The notes beneath the pieces are model-generated. The model was not told the origin of the DNA, did no database searches, and was given only the letters and a program-made list of their open reading frames with translations. The position numbers and the translations under genes are program-made. Of a stretch of 64,000 nucleotides of DNA, positions 52,261-63,250 are shown piece by piece (the stretch's first letter is position 1; every line of letters starts with the position of its first letter). Source of the DNA: Phaeosaccion multiseriatum. Lineage: Eukaryota > Ochrophyta, other classes. Where the stretch lies: positions 6,262,001 to 6,326,000 of the forward strand of contig OZ218950.1 in assembly GCA_965112735.1 (NCBI GenBank), given 5' to 3'.

Positions 52261-54355
52261 CGGAGAGAGAGAGGGAGCGAGAGGGTGGGGTAGTGGAGTT
52301 GCGGGTGCGTCGAGATGTCTTCAGACAAAGAATCCTCCCTCAGCGCGCACAGTTTTTCTCAAGCGCACGCACGCCCCCACGCCCCCCCCCCCCTCACGCA
52401 CCGCTTTGAAGAAAGTGGTCATCTGTGCACTGTCCCGAGCCGCGTTGTCCTCCTCGGCCCCGCCCTCGTCCTTGTCCTCCTCCTCCCCCACTTTCCGTTG
52501 CCGCGGCTGCTGCTGCTGCTGTTGCTGCTGCTGCGGTTGCTGCTGCTGTTGCTGCTGCTGTTGCTGCTGTTGCCCCTGCTCCTGCTGCTCCTCGATACGG
52601 AACCCCTCCTCCCCAACCCCCTCTTGTTGGCCTTGGCGCTGCAATACGACTTGCGCCAAAGCGCCCCCGAAGTATTCCTTGTAATCCGCGAGGTATGCCA
52701 GCGTCAGCTTCTGGAAACCCTCCGTGATCAAGTCTGCGTGGGCGGGCCGAGCGAGGGCGGCAATCTTGGGCAGGAGGGGTGTCGTGTCCTGACACGCATG
52801 AAGGAATGCATCAGGCGCAGTAAGGCAGTAAGGCACAGGGAGAAAGGCACGGTGAGAGAGACGCCCTGCGGGCATTGCTTGACATCGGCGATATCATCGC
52901 TTGACATCGGCTGTAGCACCGCCTGAGTCTTGTCTTGCCTGACCAATACCCATCACGGCACTCTACATTCAAGCATCTTCTTTCACGCCCTGCTCCGTCT
53001 CCTCCCCTCTCCTCTCCATCTGCTGCCATCTAACCTCCCCTCACCTTTTCGGTGCACGTTTCGTCGAAGTCCAGGCAGAAGAGACCCAACCGAGCAGCCA
53101 GGTATGTCTGCGTTTAAGGACATGTTCAGTTTCAATTTCAGCAGAAGCAGTCCATCAGATGTATACCAGTAGGAGGGCATTGAAAGCGCAAGTAGGGCAT
53201 AGAGAGAAGAAGAGATACCAGCGGGTGCGCCAGGCCAGGCAATGCAGTGGAAGTAGCGCAATGGTGCTACCTACTCATTCACCTGTTTATGGGCGAGAGC
53301 CTCTGCGCCGAGATGGTTAATCTCCAGCTGTAACGCCCGTCTATACACGCCTAGCAGCCGATCGTAGCCTTCCTCCAACCCTGCTGCGCCTCCTTCTCCT
53401 CCTCCTCCTCCTCCTCCTCCTCCTCCTCCTCCTCCTCCTCCTCCTCCTCCTCCTCCTCCTCCTCCAAGTGGGACTTTTGCTTCTGCTGCTGGTGCTTCTC
53501 CTTGTCCTGTTTTTGCTCTCGTTGTTCCTCCCGAGGTATCCAGCCGGTCCAACCGAGCCTCCCACACCCGAGCCTGCCTCTCTAGTTCTATCGCACTCGC
53601 CCACACTGTGCACAGGGGAGATGGGCTTCCCTCCCCACCTCCTCCTCCTCTTCCTCCGCCTCCTCCTCCTCCTCCTCCTCCTCCTTCTTCTTCAAAAGCC
53701 GCTTCCAGTTCCTTGGCAATGAAGGCTCTCAGGCGAAAGTGAGGCACGAGCGCAGCCAAGACATCACCTTCCAATGAAGACAATACCGACGCCTCTGCTG
53801 TGGATGATGGTCTGCTACTCGTAGCACTGCTGCTGTTACTGCTACGGCTCCTCTCGATACGCTCCACCAGTGTTGTCAACAAGCTGACACAACCAGTACT
53901 ATTCCTAACACTGCCATCGCCCTCCTGTCTGGCATCACCACCACCGCTAAGCTCTGCACCATCCACATGATGTACACCACCGCCGTCGCCAGTGTCGGTA
54001 GATGGTGGTGATTGTGGTGCATCGTCCCCCCAGGCGGCGGGGCTGAGACTGCGTCGAGCGAGAGAAAGTAGTAGCTCGTCCCTCTCCTTCTCGTGTAGCT
54101 CCAGCCGCGCCAGTGTGGGTGGTGGAACCTCGCCGGTCACGAGCTGTGGTGTGGTGTCAGGAAGTGGAGAGGAGAGGGGAAGGGGAGTGGAGGGGAGGGG
54201 CAGGATCAGGTTAGCAAAGGCAAGAGGACGGTCGATACGACTGGGCCATTTTCTCTCATTTCAAGCCGCTTCACCTGCAGAACAAGCGGGTGGTGCAGTG
54301 CTCCCGCCGCCTGCCTGGCGCAGTCCTTCCAGAGCCGCCCAGACAATGGTAGGGG
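50465..54355 (-). CDS. TH2: TenA-HAD fusion protein, probable thiamine monophosphate phosphatase (TH2-like)
   Basis: Resembles plant TH2, which dephosphorylates thiamine monophosphate. Exons 54355-54275, 54143-53283, 53107-53045, 52788-52402, 52075-51284, 51065-51002 and 50778-50465 join with consistent phases. The TenA-like part gives LWKDCARQAAGALHHPLVLQ LVTGEVPP and YRRALQLEINHLGAEALAHK. The HAD part has motif I GLFCLDFDETCTEKDTTPLL, the helical cap (ITEGFQKLTLAYLADYKEYF), motif II in VISINFSTDIVRTIL, VSNDLEYQ, LVLHVPGALGKLQRFEA, motif IV GLSVFVGDSVTDLPAMLAAD IG and ICMGSNASLRRVAAAFDVRI with the closing WFEVEAALFG. Large Gly, Gln and Ser insertions encoded by microsatellites interrupt both domains. 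A 5' exon with a signal-like frame at 54752-54523 (MVLALFSLLAAPCLTLSRVR) may belong here, but phases do not fit directly. Confidence 0.85.
53393..53464 (-). repeat. (CCT)n polyglycine-coding microsatellite
   Basis: About 24 triplets inside the TenA-HAD coding region, read as GGA/GGG (Gly) on the minus strand. A shorter one at 53638-53685 encodes another Gly run. Confidence 0.93.
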
Positions 54356-54939
54356 CTGGGGCAGTGATGGTGCAGAGGGCAAGGCATCTCCTTCGCGTCC
54401 ACCTCCTCGGATGGTGGCTTCTGGGCAGCTACTGGTGCTGGAGGTGCATGGTAGAGTTGGATGGAGGGCGGGAGGCCATAAAAACGCAATTCAAGCAGAC
54501 TGTAATGTTGGGTGCCTCTCACCTCATCCTTCGCCTGGTCTCGGAGGTGCTGTTGCTCCCACCCACAACTCTCGAAGGAATGGTCACAAAGCATAAAGGG
54601 CGAGTGCTGCTCCTCAAACCTCCCTCAGAGAACGAGCCAGGTCCCAAAGACCCAGTAGTGGCGACTGCTGCTACAGCAGGAGAAGGAGAGAGGCGGACGC
54701 GAGATAGCGTGAGGCAAGGAGCGGCCAGGAGCGAAAACAGCGCCAGCACCATCGACTGGGGTTGTGCAGGAGGTGGACGGGACCGGAAAGGAGGTATAAC
54801 TTTATTGACTTAATAGGAATCGACCGGAAAGGAGGAGGAGAAGGTGATCCGAGTAAGTAGTTCAGGTGGTGATTCGTATCAATCACAGATGACGGAGGAT
54901 TCCGCGCTGGGCGAATCCCGCGGCGCTTGAAAGAAAAAA

Positions 54940-54948
54940 TATATAAAG
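54940..54948 (+). promoter_or_regulatory. TATA box of the TOM70-like gene
   Basis: TATATAAAG lies 64-72 bp upstream of the ATG at 55012, in a short A-rich patch; good position for a TATA element. Confidence 0.45.
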
Positions 54949-55011
54949 CCCTTGATATCAGCCAGCGCCAGGAGTACCCGTGCTTGTTAAATCTGCTCAC
55001 GCGTTATTGTC

Positions 55012-56133
55012 ATGGCAGATCCTCCCGCGTTCTTCGAAATAGAGAGCGCAATTCCGCTGGAGGCGTTTGTGCGATTGTCAGAGGACATCGTGGAGCTCGC
55101 GCTGCTTCTCTTTGCACCCATCGGGGTGCCGCGCTTCCTCGTCAAGGCTTGTGGAGAGGAGGTGCGAAGGTCTTAGTCGTGTGGAGGACGGAGCTGAGGG
55201 AGGGACAGAGAAGGCGTTGAACGATGAGCATGCGCATCTAGGCCTGTATCCCAGGCCTGCCGCTCGCCGTCTTTCTCCCCCTTTTCCCATCATGTGAACA
55301 ACAGCTAGAGAGGCAGTAGTTCTGAAGCTTAACTGCACTGTCTTTCTACTGTCTTGGACTATACTATACCATCCATCCACCCACTCCACCCACTCCACCA
55401 GGCGGACTTTACGCAAGCGTTCGACGGCCGCTTCCGCCAAGCGCTTGAGGCGGCGAGCACCGCGTTGTGCGAAAGGAGAGGCGTCAGCGAGAGCTCCATG
55501 GTGTGTGGCGGCGTTAGAGAAAGCCTACTGTCCTCTCTCTCTGTCTACTCTCTCTTTCCTCTCTCTCTCCCTCTCTCTCTCTCGCTTTCTCTCTCTCTCT
55601 CTTTCTCTCTCGCTTGCTCTCTCTCTCTCCCCCTCTCTCTTAAATTCACTCCTAAAACACTCATTCTGCTGTGCGACTGACTGCTTCCTGCCCATCTCCT
55701 GCATGTTTCCTGTCCGTCCGCCGCAACCACGGCTGCTGCCACCGCCTCTACTGCCGGGAAGGCCGTAACGATACACAAGTACGTGGACGAGCAGAAGGAA
55801 TCAGAAGCCATTGCGATCATGACAAGGATGAATACGGCACTTGCCAGTCTCTTCGAGCCCTCCGAGCAAGTCCTGGAGCTGCCTCGCCTTCTAAACCTTG
55901 GCACCCTGGAGTCAATGGTGGACGACTTGGTGGATTCGGAGCTTCTACTCGGTCCTGCTATTGTCACTGCTCCTGCTTCTGTTACTACTGTTGCTAGTCG
56001 AGGTTGGGAGGACGGTGGAGGGGGGGCTGAGGCGGGGGAGACTACAGTGTGGTCAGAAGCAGAGGAGACTCAGCGGAGAGGGAGGGCGGGCCAAGCTTGC
56101 CAGGGATGCAGCCCACGTGGAGGAAAGATTCAC

Positions 56134-56166
<33 letters not shown>

Positions 56167-59100
56167 TGCTGCTGCAGGAGAAGGCGACGGAGGAGGAGGT
56201 GGCGAGAAGAAGGAGAAGGAGAAGGAGAAGAGGCATGTCGTCTGTGCGGAACTGAGTCTTTCCGGGAGTGTGTGTATCCCCAGGTGTTTGCAACATTGGG
56301 CTACGAGACAACAACATCGAGGAGGAGAAGGGGGGACCGAAACAAACGTTACATGAGCTGTAGTGGAGTCCGGAGCAACGGTGCAGGTGCAAGTAGTGGG
56401 GGGAAGGGCAGAGGTGAGGAAAGAACCTGCCGTGACGGGGAGGAGGCCCGGTGTTGTAGCTGCGTCTGCTGCAACGCTGCGCTCTCTGGGACTGTGCTTA
56501 GAATGGGGACGCGGAGCAAGGATGGCAGTGGACAGCTTCAGGCGGCGAAGGATGAGAAGGATGAGGATGACAGTGGCAGTGGAAGGAAGGAGGTGCATGG
56601 CAGTAGAAGCAGGAAGAAGCGCCAGGACGCGGCGAGAGCAGAGGCCATGCTGAAGCTGCAGGAAAAGGAGGGCTCCCCTTGGAGGGGGCTGCAGCAGCGG
56701 CACCTGCAGGCCATGGTAGAGGCGTATAGGGCAGGGCGGCGAGGCGGCATGCCTGCACCCAAGTCTCGACAGGGGGACGAGGAGGAGGAGGAGGAGGAGG
56801 AGGAGGAGGAGGAGGAGGAGGAGGAGCAGGATGAGGAGGGTGGGGGGGACGGGGAGGAACCGGGGGGCAGTAGGAAGAAGAGAAAGAGCACTAGAGCTTT
56901 GAGTGAGGCGGAGAGGGTGCGACGGATAGATGCAGCAGCCGCGACGGCGTTTTGTCACGATCCTCTTTTTCGTATGGTACGGGGCATGGAGCTGCTAGCA
57001 GAGAGTACGGCGTCGAGGGAAGAGGAGGGGGAGGAGGAGGGCAGACGAGGAGGAGAAGGGGGAGAAGCAGCAGGAGCAGCAGCGGCGGCAGGAGGAGGGC
57101 AGCAGCAGCAGCAGCAGCAGAGGGCGGAGAGGTGGCTACAGCAGGCATACGCGGCCGAGGCCTCAAGGCAGGAAGGAGCGCGCGCCATCGATCGCCTCCG
57201 AGAGATGGGGGGCGACGACGTGTGCTTATCCAACGAGCACCACTCGCCGGAGGAGAAGGAGGCCATCGAACGCGAGGCGGGGGCGGCAGTGGCGGGCTTT
57301 ACCGCCGCATTCAACCAGGGCTTCGCGTGTCTTCCGGACGTCAGACTGGCGTCGTTTCTCAGCCACAGAGCCTTTGCTCACTTAGCCGTCGGCTGTGCGA
57401 CACAGGCCTCGGTAGATGTCGAGACTGCCCTCCTGCTGGACCCCCGGGGGGCCGTGGCATACGCATGCAGGGGTCGTCTTCGCAGCAGGAGCAAGGAGGC
57501 CCTCCTCCAACCTTCTGATGAAACCGGAGGCGTTGGTGCTCCTTCTGCAGATGGCGACGACCTGGACTGGGAGGGCGCTGTGCATGACCTTGTGAGGGCC
57601 TTTGTTCTCGACGGATCTGGAGCCAGGGAGGACCAAGCAAGAGGGGTGGAGGAGGCGGCAAGGAACGCCGGCAAGGAGAGGGCTCTCCAGTGTTTCAACG
57701 AGCGGTTAGGAGCAGGATCAGCACACCTGTCGGGGTCAGACGGAGAAGACAGCCCCTCCTCCTCCATGGCAGCGGGGGGTGGTGTCCCCCCTGACTGGCT
57801 GTGCCGCTTCTATTTTGAGAACTTGGCCGGAGAGAGAGACAGAGCTGCTGCTCACAGATTAGCATCGGCAGCAGCGGCGGCACCAGTGGGTGACACAGCA
57901 CCAATGGGAGTGTGCTCTTCTTCCTCTGAGTCATCAGCGTCTCCGGACTGCTCTCTCTTCAGCCACCGCCCCACCGAAGGGCAAGAGAGCACGGCTGCCG
58001 AACGCGCCTTTTGGCGAGGACTCGATCACTTGCACGACGAGGGGGAGGAGAGGAGGGAAGGGGAAGGTCATCAAGAAGAAAGGACAGGGGAAGAGGGAGG
58101 TAATGAAGGGTCCTCCTCTTCCTTCGCGCTGGCGGCGCAGTGCTTTGCAGAGGCGGTGAAGGACATGCAGGATATTCGCAGCCCTGCGGTGGCATCCGTG
58201 GCGCTAGAGGAGCACGGCTCGTTCCTCTACCTTAGAGGCCAGTCCGACAAGGCCATTCGCAGCCTCGAGGCCGCTGTAGACATGTCGGTTCGGTCACACC
58301 CACGCTCTTCAACCTCATATGACTCCCCTTCTCTCTCCCCACCCCCCTCTCTCCCCTCCTCCCCCTCCTCCTCTCTCCCCTCACCCCCCTCTCTCTCTCC
58401 CTCCCCCTCCTCTTCTCTCCCACCACCCCCCTCTCACCCCTTCTCCCCTCGCTCCTCTCCCTCATCACCGTCCCCGAGCCAACTCAACGTGCTCGCCTGC
58501 ATAAAGCTCGCCGGAGTGTTGTGTGAGATGGAGCGGCCTGAGGAGGCCCTGGAGGTGTTTTCAAGGGCCGAGAGCGAGTGCCAGCGCCGTGCACAGGCTG
58601 CTGCTACATCACCAACCGCTGCGGGTGCTGCTGCGCTGTCGTCAGCCGAGGCTTCCACCTTCTGCAATGGGCATCACTCATTATCGTCTTCCTCTTCTTC
58701 TTCGCCTTGTTCTTCATTGACATCAGTCGTCGCTCTGTTGGGAGATGTGTGCTTCCAAAGGGCGCAGCTTGCCTTCTTTGCGGGGGACATGGAGGCGGCT
58801 ATGCTGGACCTCAAGAGGTGTCCAGGGGTCAGTGACAACGGTGTCATCGTCGTCAAGAAGAGGAAGAAGAAGAAGGAGAAGGAGAAGGCACGACCCAGCC
58901 GGAAGGAAGGAAATGAGTACAGTGTGGGAGAAGAGTCTGCTGCTGGCGCTTGTGCGGAAAGGGAGGGGATGGGTGGCAAGGAAGCGAAGGTAGAGAGGAA
59001 GGAGGGTACCGGGAGCGGGCAGGAGGAAGAGGAGGCGGAGAGGAAGAAGGAGGAAGAGGAGGCGGAGAGGAAGGAGGTGGAGGGAGAGGAGGAGGAGGAA

Positions 59101-61180
59101 GAGGAGGAGGAGGAGGAGGGAGAGGAGGAGGAGCAGGAGAAGGAGGAGGAGGATGATGATGAGGAGAAGGATGAGGAGGAGCCAGTGGAGAGCCATTTGG
59201 AGATGCCTGTGGCTCGGGCCCTTCTCGGTGTGGCTCTCTTCAAGATGAGCATCGACCCCTCCGTCGTCGCCAACCCTTCTCTGGCGTGGTCCTTGACCCG
59301 CAGGAGAGAGGAGGGGCTGGCGCTGCTCAGGCGGACGGCAGAGGCCTTCGGCCACAACGTTGAGGTGAGGGGATCTCTCGATTTTTTTCTCCCTCCCTCC
59401 CTCCCTCCCTCCCTCCCTCCCTCCCTCCCTCCCTCCCTCCCTCCCTCCCTCCCTTCCTCCCTCTCCCTCCCTCCCTCCCTCCCTCCCTCCCTCCCTCCCT
59501 CCCTCCCTCCCTCCCTCCCTCCCTCCCTCCCTCCCTCCCTCCCTCTCTCCCTCCCTCCCTCCCTCCCTCCCTCCCTCCCTCTCTCCCTCCCTCCCTCCCT
59601 CCCCCCTCCCTCCCTCTCTCCCTCCCTCCCTCCCTCCCTCCCTCCCTCTCTCCCTCTCTCCCTCCCTTCCTCCCTCTCTCCCTCCCTTCCTCCCTCTCTC
59701 CCTCCCTCCCTCCTTCCCTCCCTCCCTCTCTCCCTCCCTCCCTCCCTCTCTCCCTCTCTCTCTGTATCTGTCTCTCCCTCTTTCTCTCTTTCTCTCTTTC
59801 TCTTTGCTTGCGTTGATCTCTCTCCCTTTCACGCTGTCTGTCTGTCTGCCTTGTCTTTTCTCTGATCTCTCTGCTCTCCGTCTGTCTCTCTGTCTGTGTT
59901 CGTCTCTATATTTCTCTCTCTCCCTCTCCCCGTCTCTCTCACCTTCCCTCCCTCGTCCCCCCCCCCTCTCTCCCTCCCAAACACTTCACCTCCCTACCTT
60001 GCCCTCCCCTACCTTGCTCTCCTTGAACTCGTCCCATCCACTGCCATCCACTACCACCCACTACCACCCACTACCATCCCCAACCCTGCCCTACCCTCTG
60101 AAGGTGCTGCTCTTCTACTCGGAGGTGCTGGTACAGACCGGTGACTTCTCCCGTGCCCTGAAGGTCCTTGCCCAGGCAGCACAGGTGGATCCATCCTGCC
60201 CCCTCCCCTTCATCAATGCAGGCATGTGGGGGCACGGAAAGCATCTCAGGAGGGTAGTAAAGTAGAAGCACCACCTCACCCCCCCCCACCCTCCCCCCTT
60301 CTGTCTCTCTGTAACGAATCTGTATATGAACGGGAGAGTGATAAAGCTATAGAAACCGTGTCTATCCACCTTCTGACTCCCTGTCTCCTTTTCTTTACCT
60401 GTCTCTCTCACATGTTTTCTCTCGCTCTCATCTGGACTTTTTCTGTCTCTTCTCAATGTCGCTCATTCTCGATCTCTCTCATTCCCCTCTCCCTCCCTCC
60501 CTCCCTCCCTCTCTTTCTCTCTTCTGCTGCTGCATCGCTCCATGTCTGCTATCTACTCACAGCTCGGGCCTACATGTCTCTGAACGACCTCTCTTCCGCC
60601 AGCGCTCACCTCGCCAGGGCACTAGAGGTGGATCCTCACTGCCCAGGAGGTGCGTTGGTGGGGAGAGAGGATGGCAGTGGATGCGGGGGGGGGGGGGGAG
60701 GATTAGGTGGGGTTGCAGGGAAGACAAGCAGAGGAAGGGAAGTGCCTTCGTGGGGTGTCAAGCGGGCAGGAGGTGGAGGCGGGGGCGGCGGCGGCGGCGG
60801 AGGAGGAGAAGAAGGAGGAGGAGGAGAAAGAGGTGATGGGTTGTCAAGGATCAAGAGCAGAGGAAGGACCACTCACAGCCTCACCCACTTCAGGCTCCTC
60901 TCCTGTTCCTAATTGCACGTTCGTCCGTCTGTTGTGCGCCCCCTTCGCCCCTCCCTCCCTACGTCCTTCGCTCCCCTCCCCTCCTCTCCCTCCAGCCTAT
61001 ATGGACCTTGGTCAGTTGCGCATGCAGGAGGGCAAGGTGGAGGAGGCGCTTTGTCTGTACGAGAAGGGCGTGCTCCACTCGCGCTACTTGCACGAGCTGC
61101 ACGATGCCATGACGTGTCTGCTTGTGGCCAAGGAGCACCTCGCTGCCAAGGAGGAGCTGGGGATAGGGGACGAGGAGTGA
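55012..61180 (+). CDS. TOM70: TOM70-like mitochondrial import receptor (TPR protein)
   Basis: Exons 55012-55161, 55402-55500, 55762-59364, 60104-60221, 60563-60649 and 60996-61180 join in frame (about 1,413 residues). The C-terminal TPR series is diagnostic: VALFKMSIDPSVVANPSLAW, VLLFYSEVLVQTGDFSRALK VLAQAAQVDPSCPLPFINA, RAYMSLNDLSSASAHLARAL EVDPHCP, AYMDLGQLRMQEGKVEEALC, matching the TOM70 peptide-binding half. Earlier TPRs include GFACLPDVRLASFLSHRAFA and SFLYLRGQSDKAIRSLEAAV. The N-terminal exons (MADPPAFFEIESAIPLEAFV, ELALLLFAPIGVPRFLV, ADFTQAFDGRFRQALEAAST) are joined by phase only and could belong to a separate upstream gene; the low-complexity part 56000-56600 is weak. Two acidic and Ser/Pro microsatellite inserts. 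The intron 60222-60562 starts with GC. Its 3' end is duplicated at 28736-29373. Confidence 0.78.
59380..59770 (+). repeat. (CCCT)n microsatellite in TOM70 intron
   Basis: About 380 bp of CCCT with CTCT interruptions fills the first half of the intron 59365-60103, which stays pyrimidine-rich up to the acceptor at 60103. Confidence 0.96.
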
Positions 61181-61531
61181 AGCAGGAGGGGAGGGGAGGA
61201 GAGAGGGCGGAGGGGAGAGGAGTAGCGTAGAGTAAGGATTCTTGGCAGCAGCACTGAGAGGAGCGTCAAGGTGGGGAGCGGCGCAGGGAAGTCCTCAGTC
61301 CTCAGCCTCAACCTCCAGAACATCCACCCATCTGTGACTAGATTGGCTGGATTCTACCCGAGGACCTTGCCCACAGCTTGGCAGACGGAGCAGCAGCCAG
61401 CAGGGCAGCGAGAGACGCAAGAGAGAAGAGGAAGTAGTAGCAGTGGTGGCAGAGGAAGGAGAAGGGCGGTCCCAAGGAGGGCCCCAGGACAGAAAGAAGA
61501 GATTCGCCGGGGGAAGGTCGAGGGGGGAGAA
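61181..61531 (+). other. Spacer between TOM70 and FNIP gene 3
   Basis: About 350 bp; matches, in reverse, the spacer 28077-28300 upstream of FNIP gene 1 (landmark GAAGAGATTCGCCGGGGGAA before the ATG), and part of it (61320-61365) matches 25120-25160. Contains the presumptive promoter of the FNIP gene. Confidence 0.6.
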
Positions 61532-63250
61532 ATGAGTGGGGAGACGGGCGATGCTACGCCTGGGGCAGGGACAGCGGCTCTGGGGACTGTGGCCAGCCTC
61601 ATCTCCGACAAAGCTCTGTGGGGGGTGTGCAAGGAGGTCGATGAGGTCACCACCCGCACTCTGAGGATCAACGCCGAAATGCCCAAGGATGTCCAGCAGC
61701 GTATGTTGAGTCTGCTGAAGCGGCAGCAGGAAGAGGAGGGGAGAAGCTCTGCTTTGGCTTCGTCTTCCGCGAGTATGCGTACTGCCTCTGCTGCTCCATC
61801 TACTGGCTGTGAGGAAAGACGTCCTGCGGAGGGAGCGCGAAGATCGGGGAGGATTCGGGCGAGGCAGGAAGCGCAGCAGCAGCAGGAGCGACGTGGGAAG
61901 AGGCAGCGCAATGAGGCTGGACCTCCTGGTCAGGGGGGATTCTTTCGCGTGGTGTCTGTGGAGCTCGGCCTCAGCGTGTACGAAGATGACGACGCCAAGG
62001 TTTGTGCTGATGAGGCTCTCGTAGGGAAGGCACTCGCGCTGCTGCCAGCATCGGTCAGGCTTTTGCGCTTCTCTGAGTATTTCAATCAGGCCGACGTATG
62101 TCTTCCTGGCACAGTTATGGAAGTGGAGCTCGGCCGGGAATTTAACAAACACATCGATCTCCCCGCCTCTCTGAAGAAGATCAAGTTTCATGAGGAATCT
62201 CACTTCAATCAGCACGTGGTCCTTCCTTGTGGTGTGGAGGAGGTGGAGATGGGGCTTTACTTTAATCTCCCCCTGGAGCTGCCTACATCTCTGAAGAAGA
62301 TCAAATTCGGCTATCTCTTCAATCAGCACGTGGTCCTTCCTTGTGGTGTGGAAGAGGTGGAGATGGGGTGTGACTTTAACCGCCCTCTGGACTTCCCTGC
62401 CTCTCTGAAGAAGATCAAATTCGGCTCTTGCTTCAATCAGCACGTGGTCCTTCCTTGTGGTGTGGAGGAGGTGGAGATGGGGCATGAGTTTAACCTCCCT
62501 CTGGAGCTGCCTGCCTCTCTGAAGAGGATCAAATTCGGCTCTCACTTCAATCAGCTGTTGGTCCTTCCTTGTGGTGTGGAGGAGGTGCAGATGGAGGGTC
62601 ACTTTAACCTCCGTCTGGACCTGCCTGCCTCTCTGAAGAAGATCAAATTTCATGAGGAATCGGAGTTCAATCAGCAGTTGGTCCTTCCTTGTGGTGTGGA
62701 GGAGATGGAGATGGGGTATAGCTTTATTCTCCCTCTGGAACTGCCTGCCTCGCTGAAGAAGATCAGATTTTATGAGGCATCTCGTTTCAATCAGCAGTTG
62801 GTCCTTCCTTGTGGTGTGGAGGAGGTGGAGATGGGGGATGACTTTAACCTCCCTCTGGAGCTGCCTGCTTCTCTGAAGAAGATCAGATTTGGCTATGACT
62901 TCAATCAGCACGTGGTCCTTCCTTGCGGTGTGGAGGAGGTGGAGATGGGGGGTGACTTTAACCGCCCTCTGGACTTCCCTGCCTCTCTGAAGAAGATCAT
63001 ATTTGGCTATGACTTCAATCAGCACGTGGTCCTTCCTTGTGGTGTGGAGGAGATGGAGATGGGGTATCGCTTTAACCTCCCTCTGGAGCTGCCTGCTTCT
63101 CTGCGGACTCTGATACTGGGACCGCGTTACACCTGCCCTTTGGAGAGCCTGCCTGCTGGACTGAGGAAGCTTTGGGTTGGGACCGACTACCCGCTGCCTG
63201 CAGATCTACCCGAGGAGCTGGAGGTATTCCTGGGAGAAGAGTATTATTGA
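61532..63250 (+). CDS. FNIP-repeat protein 3
   Basis: Intronless, 572 residues. The ATG at 61532 (MSGETGDATPGAGTAALGTV) is chosen by alignment with FNIP gene 1, although the frame is open further upstream without ATG. N-terminal F-box-like helix (DKALWGVCKEVDEVTTRTLR), Gln/Arg-rich linker, GGFFRVVSVELGLSVYEDDD, LPASVRLLRFSEYFNQADVC, then nine double FNIP units (FNLPLELPASLKKIKFG / FNQHVVLPCGVEEVEMG) and the capping LPAGLRKLWVGTDYPLPADL. It lies 350 bp downstream of TOM70 in the same orientation. The terminal LEVFLGEEYY differs from copies 1 and 2. Confidence 0.85.
   Translation: MSGETGDATPGAGTAALGTVASLISDKALWGVCKEVDEVTTRTLRINAEMPKDVQQRMLSLLKRQQEEEGRSSALASSSASMRTASAAPSTGCEERRPAEGARRSGRIRARQEAQQQQERRGKRQRNEAGPPGQGGFFRVVSVELGLSVYEDDDAKVCADEALVGKALALLPASVRLLRFSEYFNQADVCLPGTVMEVELGREFNKHIDLPASLKKIKFHEESHFNQHVVLPCGVEEVEMGLYFNLPLELPTSLKKIKFGYLFNQHVVLPCGVEEVEMGCDFNRPLDFPASLKKIKFGSCFNQHVVLPCGVEEVEMGHEFNLPLELPASLKRIKFGSHFNQLLVLPCGVEEVQMEGHFNLRLDLPASLKKIKFHEESEFNQQLVLPCGVEEMEMGYSFILPLELPASLKKIRFYEASRFNQQLVLPCGVEEVEMGDDFNLPLELPASLKKIRFGYDFNQHVVLPCGVEEVEMGGDFNRPLDFPASLKKIIFGYDFNQHVVLPCGVEEMEMGYRFNLPLELPASLRTLILGPRYTCPLESLPAGLRKLWVGTDYPLPADLPEELEVFLGEEYY

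Noticed and set aside
59365-59865. C-terminal Leu/Pro/Ser extension of the long TOM70 exon
   Set aside because: It is read-through into a (CCCT)n intron; the GAG/GTGAGG donor at 59365 and the continuing TPR exon at 60104 explain it.
61295-63025. A 576-codon frame antisense to FNIP gene 3 (and similar ones opposite FNIP 1 and 2)
   Set aside because: The repeat units happen to lack stops in the antisense frame; the sense frame matches the FNIP family while the antisense product matches nothing and has no independent start context.
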